A stretch of 25,000 nt of DNA, from positions 6,869,989 through 6,894,988 of the forward strand of contig CM022669.1 in assembly GCA_012295275.1 (NCBI GenBank), written 5' to 3'. How positions within the stretch are numbered: the first letter of the stretch is position 1; each line of letters begins with the position of its first letter. Below, one piece after another: positions 1-11,320 of this stretch. The notes under the pieces were generated by a model. The model made no database searches, was not told the origin of the DNA, and was given only the letters and a program-made list of their open reading frames with translations. The position numbers and the translations under genes were made by a program. Source of the stretch: Chrysomallon squamiferum. Taxonomy: Eukaryota; Mollusca; Gastropoda; Neomphalida; Peltospiridae.

Positions 1-17
1 ACAACAACAACAACAAC

Positions 18-53
<36 letters not shown>
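1..53 (+). repeat. (CAA)n(TAA)n microsatellite
   Basis: CAA units run into TAA units at the left edge of the window, in the intron just upstream of the first gene 1 exon. It probably continues beyond the edge. Confidence 0.9.
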
Positions 54-54
<1 letters not shown>

Positions 55-123
55 CATGGAATACATAAAAAGAATACGTTGAAAACGATGATAAGCTAAT
101 AAATACATAAAATCTATTTATAG

Positions 124-2210
124 AGAGGCCAAATTGCCGTGTGTTATTGTGTATGGAATATCAAAAAGCTACGACTACGAGGTTGGCGACAGAGACATTT
201 ACCACCTGAGAAACTGCTGGAACGCCGTGTACGTCGACCGAGAATGGCGTCTTATTCATCCTCTGTGGGCTTTTCGTAAAATCAAGGGCTTCAGTACAGG
301 ACGCTGGCAGATTACTCAGGATCCTCAACGAAAAATCAAAGGGACATCACTCGACACAAAACCAGAGGAAGTAAAAACTGTGGACGATTTCTACTTCCTC
401 GCTGAACCGGAAGAATTTATACACATGTGCAAGCCTGCAGCAGATATGTCGAAATGGCAGCTGCTTCCAAATCCGTGGTCGTTTGAGAAATTTGTGCACG
501 CGCCAGTTTTTAGGCAGACGTATTTCAGTTACAAACTGAAACTCGTTAATCAGAATAGTTGCATTCTCATCACATCCGCGGACGGAACGACGGACATTCA
601 GTTCGAGGACGAAGAGGACCCGGAACTGACGTTTACTCACGAATTTTTTTTTGACAAAGAAGCGTCGTTCAACGATTTACCGATCGGAATCACTCTGGAA
701 AAATACTGTCTGATCAATCGCAAACAAACCAAAGTGTCCTTTCACATCAGATGTCCAGTGTCAGGAATCTACAAGCTGCGCATATACTGTGGAATACCCA
801 ACTGCACAACGTCTGTGATTTTCGGATAGAATGCAACGTGCCGGTCCATGATGTCAAACATTACCCCTTAATCCGGGCCATTTCATTTGGATTTACCCAG
901 AATGCAATTGAGAAAGGACTCGATTATCCATCCGACTATGGCGGTATTCTAAAGCTGCAACCAGGTCAGGGCAAAATTTTCACGTTTGGGATGACTGTTG
1001 ACGTTGACGTCAGGTCCGTCCTCGTTCACAACTCGAGAAAGCTGGAAGAGACGAAGCGTTACGTGGTGACCAGGAAAAGACAGCGGGAATTTGACTCTGT
1101 GGAAAAAGCTTACGTCAACGTCTACGTCAATCTGCCGCTCTCAGACGACGTTGAAGAATACGGCCTTCACATTTACACACGACGAAAAGATTCGTCCGAA
1201 AAATTCGCAAATGCTGTTAATTATTTACTCATTATGGACAAAATACCAGTGGAAGTTCCGAATGGAACTGTCAAGAGAAAAGAGGTAAAAGTAATGTGTT
1301 AAGTAAAATATCTTTACACTGTATTTCGTTTAATTTTTTCAATTATTTTATTTTATTTCATTTATTTTTTTTTTTTTTTTTTTAATGACTATTGATCATT
1401 TATTCGTTAAAATTCTAAACATTCATGGATATATCATAGACACTTAGATATTTTCTTTGTATGCAGCTAATATTCATTTATTAATTTATTCTTTCCAGAA
1501 ACCATTCATTCGAGAAATACACGAACGCTTACGCACTGCTGTTCGCAAATCAAACCCAGACATTGAAGAGTTGGAACTGGCTATTCAGAGAGCCGAAAGG
1601 GTTAATTTCGAAGACAAAGAAATTGTATCAGAAGCCAAGGATATCCTAACAGAGGCCAGGAACAAGAGAGAAAAACTAGTCTTGGAAAGAGGTGAATGAA
1701 CGAAAAAATCAAATGATTAACGAAGAATATAAAAAAAAAACGAATTAATGAAAGTATTTTAACTAAACTTAATATTGCCTTAAGTACGGATATTAGAAAA
1801 GGATAATTCATGAGTTTACAGTTATAATGTAAGAAACGAAAACTATTACTAATATTTTGTACGTCAGCAGTTACAACGGCATATATCACAATAATACTGC
1901 TGCTACAACTACTACCACTTCTCTACTACTACTAGTACTACTACTACCACTTATCCTACTACTATTAGTACTACTGCTACTACCACTTATCCTACTACTA
2001 CTAGTACTACTACTACCACTTATCCTACTACTACTAGTACTACTACTACCACTTATCCTACTACTACTAGTACTACTACTACCACTTATCCTACTACTAC
2101 TAGTACTACTACTACTACCACTGCTACTACTGTTACTACTAATAATAAGAACAAGAACCACAATAACAGCATCCAAAACGTCAACAACAAAAACAACACA
2201 ACTTTGATGT

Positions 2211-2278
<68 letters not shown>

Positions 2279-3768
2279 CAATAGATTTGCGATTGGCCAT
2301 AATACGAAGAAATGAAGAATTCTTGGACAGGGTTCTGGCTCGAGTTCAGGACGTTCAGTTTGACCATCATCTCGAGTACCTCATCACCGACGCTCTGGAC
2401 GTCAGAGATCAACTACGACGTCTCAAACTCTTCCTTCACGACGTCTTGCAAGTCACTCAGCCAACCATCTCAGAAATCCACAACTACTTGCATCCAAGAG
2501 AAGCCATACATGACATCATGATGGCCATTTTCTTGATTCTCGGCGAGGACGAAGCAAAACTGAAAGTAATTTTATTTTATGTTATTTTATTTTATTTCCC
2601 CAAGCTAAAAGAACATGTTTATCGTAGTAAGTTGTACAGTAATATAAAAAAATCAATAGTTTCTCCATTCTGTATCTGTGTTATTTGGTCTGAATGGGTT
2701 GCTAATTATTTTGTAGAATGTATTGTTATATTAGCAGAGACATATTTTAATTTTGGATACCATATAGTGGTATCTTTATAAACTGATGTTTAATCAGGAA
2801 GAATTTTAAATAAAATTAAATATAATATCATAGTTTTCTCTCTTCTTCATTTTCTACTTCTTCTTCTTTTTCTTCTTCTTCTTCTTCTCCTCCTCCTCCT
2901 CCTCCTCCTCCTCCTAAATAAAGACATTAAAATGTTTTGAATATATAAAAAATTAATTTCAACAGAAATGGGAATACGTTCAACATTTAATGAGGCAGGT
3001 TGGACGTAACAGTCTTATATCGCGTCTAAAACGGTTTGACGTCACTAACGTTGACATGGACAATGTTGAACGAGCTCATCGAATAATCGATCACTATAAC
3101 GCCGAGACAGCGCATGACGTCAGCGTTGGTGTGGAGATATTTTATAAATGGGTGAGCGCAGAGATGACGTCACTGGTTCTATTTAAATACAAATTTTTCT
3201 GTATAGTGAGCCATCATTAAAGCTGATTTCACTATATAAAATAGTTAAATGTTCGGAATGTTAAATGACATGCATGATATACGTGTAGTGACTGTCTATA
3301 AAACTGTATAATTGTAAATACAAATACTTTAAATCACTGTAGCAGTAACTAGGATTTTAAAAATCATGTATGTTTATCGTGAAATGAATTACTTAATATA
3401 AGGCTTCTGAAAAGTCAAAAAGGAACATATACATATATGCAAACCGTCTATAGACATTATTTTTCATCATGTTACAAAGGCATATACATTCCATCAGATG
3501 CACACAAATACATGTTTAAATGCACTCTAATTGTATATGGGCATTTTGTTCTATTTTATTTTATTTTATTTCCATTTTATTTATTTACTTATTTATTTAT
3601 TTATTTATTTATTTATTATTTGCATTTGCATTTTCATTTGTATTTCAGGCTCAGAATGTTATCGTGGAGTTAACTGTCACGTCTAACAATGAAATTCAAA
3701 AACGGAAGGGAAGACGGGAACGCGCCGAGGAAGATGCTCACATGAACGATTTGCTCAGACATGCGTAG
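124..3768 (+). CDS. KY/transglutaminase-like protein with dynein-stalk-like C-terminus, 5'-partial and frameshifted (gene 1)
   Basis: Exons deduced from homology to the downstream paralogue and GT-AG junctions: 124-1284, 1499-1691, 2285-2565, 2966-3151, 3649-3768 (TAG). Upstream exons lie outside the window. The first exon carries the second half of a KY-type transglutaminase-like fold (NCWNAVYVD, then RLIHPLWAF, then DFYFLAEPEEF and WQLL) and two beta domains. Exons 2-3 are helical. The end of exon 3 and exon 4 resemble the dynein stalk-tip domain (IMMAIFLILGE, then W, then RFDV, then VEIFYKW). The short last exon gives a charged 39-residue tail. The triad His and Asp positions are Asn and His, so catalysis is unlikely. 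A one-base loss near 800-802 breaks the frame. The exon is 1161 nt, while the flanking phases (2 in, 0 out) require a length of 1 mod 3. All other exons are open and correctly phased, so this is either a recent lesion or an assembly error. Function is unknown. Confidence 0.85.
1921..2122 (+). repeat. 33/36-bp minisatellite in an intron of gene 1
   Basis: About six units built on a CTA/CTAC triplet background. After a partial first unit at 1921-1951, they lie at 1952-1987 (36), 1988-2020, 2021-2053, 2054-2086 (33 each) and 2087-2122 (36). Each contains ACTAGTACTACT or a one-base variant and ends ACCACT. The length is always a multiple of three, which keeps artificial Leu-rich and Ser-rich frames open on both strands; these are not genes. 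Confidence 0.92.
2215..2278 (+). repeat. (TTA)n microsatellite abutting a splice acceptor
   Basis: About 21 uninterrupted TTA units end 6 nt before the acceptor AG at 2283-2284 of gene 1. The repeat therefore occupies the place of the polypyrimidine tract. Confidence 0.95.
2835..2915 (+). repeat. pyrimidine-rich (CTT)n(CTC)n tract
   Basis: CTT units followed by about nine CTC/TCC units in the third intron of gene 1 (2566-2965), an almost pure pyrimidine strand. Such tracts can form triplex (H-DNA), but nothing here shows that it does. Confidence 0.85.
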
Positions 3769-4381
3769 TCAGATACTTCCTGTGAGATTAGTAACTCCGA
3801 ACTTAACCTCAAACACACTGATTACATTAATAGAAAAACTTGAATCTCTCTTTTTTTATAAATATAAATATTAATAATAATGCAGCAGAATGTCGTTTAA
3901 AAAAAAAAATAATAATAATAATAAAAAAATAAATTTTTTTACAAACCCCAAAAAAGAAACATTAACTGCTATCGTCAAGAGGAACATTCTGAAAAAATTC
4001 ATTAGTCATTACTACATTTACCTGCAAGTTAAACCTTGATCTATAAGATAGTTGTAAATTTAAATAACTATAAAAAAAAAAAATTGATTTATATGTAGTT
4101 TAACAAAAGTATATGTAAATTCAAATCTAACAAAGGATGAAAATGTAAATTACATCACAAGTGTAATATCAATTTTAAAAAGAGCATCCCATTGCTGCTA
4201 AATTTTGGTATTTTCAGTAACCAATGATAAATTGTGATAAATGTTTTTCTTTAATACAGGAATTGAAATAAAACATAACCAGGCACACAATAATAGCAGT
4301 TCTCATCAACAAATCATATTTATGTATATTTACTGAAAACGAATAAATATTTCTATATAAAAAAGAAGTATTGGTTATCGT

Positions 4382-4484
<103 letters not shown>

Positions 4485-5190
4485 GCTTTCTTAACCACTT
4501 CTATTAATAATACTTTTACTGCTACCACCACGATGCATGATTATTACACACTACATATATATATATATATATATTACCAAACATAAATCCAGTGTATCAG
4601 AGAGTTTGAAATTCCTTGTTCTTTTATATAAACATGACAAATGTTTTAACATCGTCTTTTTCATGGCATACTTTTAAGCACGTCATCACAATCCATGTTC
4701 GCTTGGCAGCCATTGTACATGAACCTCTAAAAATAAAAAGATATGAAACACAAAATTTTTTTTCATTAATTAATTATTTTCTTAAACCAGTCGAAATATT
4801 TAATAAACATCTGCGTTTTCTTTCTTTCTTTCTTTCTTTTAATTTTTTTTTTTTCTTTGTTATTCGAAGAAAGATTGCGAAAGCGATAATAATGGGGTCG
4901 TCGACTGGTATATTTGTGTTTGTAAAATTAGCTTTCACTCACGCAAACAATATGGCTGAGATTGTGTGATAAATTTAATACTTCTAAACTTTCCTATAAG
5001 GTCTGAAGTCGTGCAGGTGTTGACAACAAAGAAATAAATATATATTATAAGGTTTATACATATCTGGACATGGAGGTACATGTTATGAATTCTAAACGGA
5101 AAAACATTTATTGACGGACTGGTAAGTTTGATTGATTGATTTACATTTTATTGGTATGTTTTATTTTCGCAGTGTTTTTCATTTACACAA

Positions 5191-5194
<4 letters not shown>

Positions 5195-5229
<35 letters not shown>
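5195..5229 (+). repeat. (GT)n microsatellite
   Basis: About 17 GT dinucleotides in the spacer between the KY paralogues. Confidence 0.93.
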
Positions 5230-5232
<3 letters not shown>

Positions 5233-6190
5233 CTTCAATGCTGACAATGATTTAGTACTAGATTAGTTAAAAATGGCATGGTCTACCAGTGGGTTTGATA
5301 TTTAGTGTAAATTATTTCTTCAGAATAGATTAGAATGCGTATACGTGTCTTCTGCTTCTAAATTTAAATTAAAATATTTTCAAATTCCTTTGAAAAATAT
5401 TTTCAATAATATATAAATCATGACCTTTCCTTCTATATTTGTCGCACGCATATCGTAAAACAGACGAAATTCACACGAACTACAGATAAAATTATTGCTT
5501 TGCCTGTATTTTAATATCACCGTGTTAATTTTCTTTTCAAAACGGAAACTAAATTCCATTATCTTCATCGCCTGACTGTACGTGATATCACTAAACTTCA
5601 CTGTGCCTGGAAAGAACAGCGCGTTTCGTGATATCATAACGATACACACTTTTTAAAAACAAAACTTTAGAGCTGGAATCCTGTTAACAACAAAAACAAA
5701 CTCTGTATTTATTTTTGTGTTTTGGTTACACCGTTTTTTTGTTTTTTTTTGTGAGTTTGTGTTTTGTTTTTTCTCCAGAAGTTCAGTTTTAAATCGTGTC
5801 CTTAGTATGAATGTATTTTATGTAGTAGTCGTCAATGGAAACGTCACATAAAACAACTAAATATACGCCTTCTAAACTTAGAACCCAAAGACGTTGTTTT
5901 CATCGGAAACGTTGTGTCAGTTTGTTGTGGTAATGTTTTCTGAAGGAATTCTAGATGTCGCCTGAGGAAATTATTTCTAAAGTAGCTGTAGCCAGTAGAA
6001 ACTTTGTTTAATGTTGCTGTTGTCAAAAGAAATACATTTCTAAAAGTAACGGTCACGATTGGAAATATCTTCAACAGCAGCTGAAACCTGTGAAAACTGA
6101 TGAAAAAAAACCTGTTATACTTTCTCGTGAAATGTCTAAGCATAAATTATTAAAGTTTGAAAAGTTTGGAAAATTAGAGAACAGACCCGA

Positions 6191-6234
6191 TATATAAGTT
6201 TGTGAATTAAAAAGAAGAACTGAAACCTTAACAG
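6191..6234 (+). promoter_or_regulatory. possible TATA box and noncoding first-exon donor for gene 2
   Basis: TATATAAG (6191-6198) lies 37 nt before a strong 5' splice site, ACAG|gtaagc, at 6234/6235. A possible acceptor, ttaacag|tgaagg, follows at 6515/6516, nine nt before the gene 2 ATG. Together they suggest a short untranslated first exon and a 281-bp leader intron. With a start about 30 bp after the TATA box the first exon would be very short, so transcription may instead begin further upstream. Confidence 0.3.
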
Positions 6235-6524
6235 GTAAGCATTGCTTATTTTTGTTGAAGTTCATTTTTGGATTTTAGGTCTGGAATCTGGAACTTTAAA
6301 TCACTACACTGAAATATATACTGACTAAATGGGCCTAGAAATGTCAGAAATATATATCTAAATAACCTGAATTGGCTAAAAGCAGTAACAGTACAAAGTA
6401 AAATTAAATAATCCAATTACAAAATTATACCATATCAAATGAAGGATTGTTCTGCCTATGTATTTCAGTAATGTACTTTTATTGTTGATATGTTTGTGCT
6501 ATTTAAGATTAACAGTGAAGGATT

Positions 6525-6832
6525 ATGGGATGCGGACCAAGCCGATCAAATAAATCCAGAAACAAAAATGGCGATCTCGACTCAGTCTTCGATATGGTAA
6601 TATCAGTTACTTTTTATTTATTTATTTATTTATTTATTTTTATTATTTATTTTTATTTTTTAGTTTCATATGCTTTTTACCTAATTAAAAAAACAAATTC
6701 ATGAACATAAAAGTTAAAATAAAAGCGATTACTAAGAATAATGTTTTTTTAATTAACTACTTTTAATGATGTTAATACTGCTGTCTGGACTATTCGCTTT
6801 GTCGCTCGATAATTAATAGCGTTGTACAGTTG

Positions 6833-6892
<60 letters not shown>

Positions 6893-7797
6893 CAGATAAT
6901 GACGATAACGATAATCAAGTCGACAATTAAAATATCAAATAATACAAAATTTCGAATAAACTGGAAATTTCCTATACACTTTTATTCAGAAACAAACCAT
7001 TTTATTTACCATCATTCTGCTCTCTCTTTCAGCTCCAGATTCCGTGGAGAGAAGACGGGTACCCACCCCCAGAACCTCCCAAGAAGACAAAGGAAGAAAT
7101 ATTCTGTGTAGACGATTATACTGACATCGATAAGAGAGCTGCTGAGGTCTTGCTTTTTTCTTTTTTCTTTTTTTTATATTTTGTTTCTGTTGTTGCTGTT
7201 GTTGTTGTTGTTGTTTTGTTTCTTGGAGTTTTATTTCGTTAATTATTTGTACATTTATTTATTTATTTATTTATTCATTCATTCATTCATTCGTTATTTT
7301 ATTTAATTATTTATTATTTTTATGTACTATATTTTGTTATTATACACAAAAACGATAGCTTTATGGCACAGACAAACAGGTAAGAACGAACAAATGAAAG
7401 ACAAACAAATTATCCCCATCGAATACTTTTAATTATAACTTTTAATTATGACGTCAGAGTTAATAAATAATTGTATTTTCTTTCAAAATTCGTTCCAGAC
7501 CCCACGAGAACTTGCTCACAGCTACAGCACTCTTTTAGAATACTTAACCTATGACCTCGATAGTGACCTGGAAATACTAAGGTCAGTGTTTACATGGTTA
7601 GGCAGTCAAGACATTCACAAACAGGATTTTAGCAAAATCACCGATTTCAATACGCCACTAGGATATATGAAATTAATGAAAACAGGCAAGGGAAGCTACT
7701 CTGCCTTCTTAGCTCTTTTATTAAGGTAAGCTAATAATGTTATGAAAACAACTAATTCTTACGAAGAATTTTTGTTTTGTTTTGTTTCGGTTATATC

Positions 7798-7851
<54 letters not shown>

Positions 7852-10800
7852 AATTTTTGTATATTTTTTAAATTTTTGTATATTTTTTAATCTTTATTTT
7901 TATTTCTTTATTTATTCTTTTTATATATCTTTTTCTTTCTCTCTCTTTTAGAAATTTTCCTATTATTTCCTTCTGTTTTCTAGCTTTTGCTTACCACCAT
8001 CATCATCATTATCTTCATTATCATAAACATTAACATCATTTGTTTTTCCACAGGTGGGTTAAAATACCATGTGTAATAATCCACGGCGTCTCTAAAGGCT
8101 TTGACTACGAAGTGGGAGACAGAGATATCCACCACCTGCGAAACTGCTGGAACGCTGTCTACGTCGACGACTCCTGGCGACTCATACATCCAATCTGGGC
8201 TTTTAAAAAGGTCAAAGGATTCAGCAAAGGTCGATGGACGTTGCATAAGAAAAATAACAGTACGGAGAAGCTTTTGGAGAAAGCCTCAGAAGGAACAGAA
8301 GTCAGAGCTACGGATGATTTTTACTTTCTTACGGATCCTGAAATTCTGATCTACATGTGTCGTCCAGCCGTGGATATGTCTGCGTGGCAGTTACTTAAGA
8401 AACCACTGAGCTTTGAGCAGTTTGTGATGGCTCCGTTTTTCAGACAGAGATATTTTCTGTACGAACTCGAGCTCCTCAGCGAGCAGAAATGCATCCTGCA
8501 AGCAAAGAATGGATGTGTTGAGATCATCTTCGGCTGTCCGGAACAGTCACCAATGCTGTTTGCTCACGAACTTTTCTACGACACGAGAGCCTCGTTTGAG
8601 GAGTTGCCCAGCGACATAAAGCTCGACAGATACGTTATAATGAGCACAAAACAAGACAAGCGAATATTCTTCGTCAGGCTGCCTGTCTCCGGCATTTATA
8701 AACTGAGAATCTACGGAGGCATCACCAGACTTTATCACTTGTGCGAGTTTCGCTTGGACTGTGACAGGCCCGTGTCACGTGTCAGACCTCTCCCTGCCAG
8801 TTCAGCCATCGGGTTTGGATTCACGGAGAGGGCACGACAGTGCGGGCTCGATCTTCCTTCGGAATACAGCGGAGTTGTCCGCATCGAAGCGGGACACGGA
8901 AAAATCTTTAATTTCCTGATGACGAGGGAACTGGAAGTTCAGACCACCGTGCTCCATCATACGATTGCAGCAGACGAGCTGAAAACTTGTATTAAAACCA
9001 AAGTCAAGGGGACGACTATTAGTGTCTACGTAAGCATCCCCGATAAGATTCTGCAAGAGGAATACGTGATGCAGATTTACACTAGGGACAAAGGAACTCG
9101 AGTCAAGTTCCGCAATGCTGTTAATTACCTTCTGGCTGTTGATCGCAGACCTGAGCCTCTGCAGGTTAGTGTTTTTCTTTTATACATCTTTCTGAACATT
9201 TAAAATGTATTGTCAATATGGCTGGAAGGGAACTATTTTCCATAACTGACAGATTAAATTCTTTTAGTAGAAATGTTAGTCGTAGAAGGTGTTGTTGTAC
9301 TAATAGTAATGGTGGTGGAAGCTTGGCTCAGCAGCGATAGCAGTAGCAGCAGTAATAGTAGTAGTAGTAGTAGTAGCATTAGTATTAGTAGTAGTACTAG
9401 TTTTTTTGTTGCTGTGCTTATTATTAGCAGTACATGTACTTGATTTAATACTCCTAGACGATGCAACAGTCATAGCAATATCAGCTGAAGCAAATGTTAG
9501 TGAAAATACAACACGAAGTGGAGAGATATAAACGAATAATCCTTTTCTTTATCAATTCTTTCAACGCTTATGTTCCAGAATCCACGTGAATGGCGGATGA
9601 GACTGAATCTGAGGGATTCGTTCGAGCAGGAAGCGATAGCTGACTTAGATCACATCATTCAGTCATGTGACACGTTCACGTCAGACGAAAGCGGGTTCAG
9701 CGACAGTGGCAAGACAGAAACAACGGGATCAAGTCTGGAGAGGCGAAATGTTCTTATTCTTGAAAGAGGTTTGAGTTACTATGTATTATTAGTATATGTT
9801 GCACTTCTAATGTAGGCTATGGAACTCAGATATGAAAGCTCGAAGTAATTCTGTTTTGGGAACGGCCTGTATTGTTATGCACATATATTATCACCTTTGA
9901 GGAATTGATCTTAACAGTTTGCACGTTATCTGTTCTTAAATGAACAATTCAGAAAAATAATTTCTCCTTCGTAACGTATTACATCAGTTAGTGTAAGAAC
10001 GCCTCACTTTTCAATCAAGAACATCACAAATAATAATTAATGTTAGTTTAGTACTTCTTACACATATATCTTCAGTGATGATGATGATGATGATTGATTG
10101 TTGTTGTTATTATTATTATTATTATTACTGTTTCAGACCTGAAGGCCGCAATCCATCGTCGCCATCTTGAAAGTCTAAACACGGCTCTGGAAGTTGCCAA
10201 ACATTCTGAGTACACGGTGCATCTCGATTACCTCATCAAAGAAGGGGAAGAGGTGCGCTCACAACTGCGCAGGCTCAAACGATACCTCCATCACGTGCTT
10301 GAAATCAAGCAGACGACGCTGTCCGAGATACACAAATATCAGCATCCTCTGCCACCCATCCACTCGACAATGATGGCCACCTACTTACTTCTGCACGAGA
10401 AAGAACACGACCTGACAGTACGTACCTTGATAAAATTTCATTTAACGACTGCAACTCGACGATTATTTGTTATTTTGTGTAATGATATTCAGTCATTTAA
10501 TCTGCAGTGTCACAGTGATGGAATAAAAACATAAATTTTGTATGCGTTTAAATGATGGCCTAAGACGTTTTCTTAGTTTGCTTTTTTTTTTTTTTGTGGT
10601 TGCTGTTTTTACCTGATTTTATTATTACTTTTTTTTTCTGATAAATCTTTGCTAACAATAAATTAAACCAATTATTTAGTAGATGTGTTCTCTCAGTCTG
10701 TTCTTTCCTTTTTATTTCCCTTAGTATTAACTGAAATGGGTAGATTGAAAAACAGTAGAGAGGTTTAGGACATTCAAATTTATAAAAATAATAATAATAT

Positions 10801-11074
10801 GTTTTTTGACATTTATTTTTTAATTATTTGGACTAATATTTATTTAATTGTTACAGAACTGGCGCTACATTCAAAATCTAATGAGGAGGGTGGGCAGAGA
10901 AAGTCTGATTTATCGTCTGATGGATTTTGACGTCATCCATTTAGACCAGTACACAGTGGATCGCGTACAGGAGATTATTAGACTGTACAATGAAGACATA
11001 GTTCAAACATGCAGCGCAGCAGCCGCTATATTTTATGTTTGGGTTTGTATTTAATTTTGCTCCGATTTGACATC

Positions 11075-11105
<31 letters not shown>

Positions 11106-11119
11106 TTTTTGAATTATAT

Positions 11120-11150
<31 letters not shown>

Positions 11151-11250
11151 TTTGTGGTGGGACTTTATCCCATGCATCTGCTGTCATTATTTAAAATATT
11201 ATAGATGAATTATTTTACTGAGCAAAAAAAAAACAAAAAACAAAAAGTAT

Positions 11251-11320
<70 letters not shown>

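Noticed and set aside
790-830. Programmed -1 ribosomal frameshift in gene 1
   Set aside because: The site (ATA CCC AAC TGC in the zero frame) does not fit an X XXY YYZ slippery heptamer, and the paralogue needs no shift. A one-base deletion or assembly error fits better.
1857-2281. Leu-rich (+) and Ser/Ile-rich (-) open frames
   Set aside because: They are produced by the triplet-based minisatellite and (TTA)n, lie inside an intron of gene 1, and show no non-repetitive coding part.
5380-5649. 89-codon minus-strand open frame
   Set aside because: Slightly more complex composition than its neighbours, but no recognisable domain, no splice support and no paralogue. Chance is the simpler explanation.
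5844-6265. Minus-strand open frames upstream of gene 2
   Set aside because: They overlap diverged repeats and the probable gene 2 promoter or leader, and show no domain.
8101-9056. Alternative-frame and minus-strand frames over the large gene 2 exon
   Set aside because: Shadows of the real exon 8054-9164, whose frame matches the KY family and the paralogue throughout.
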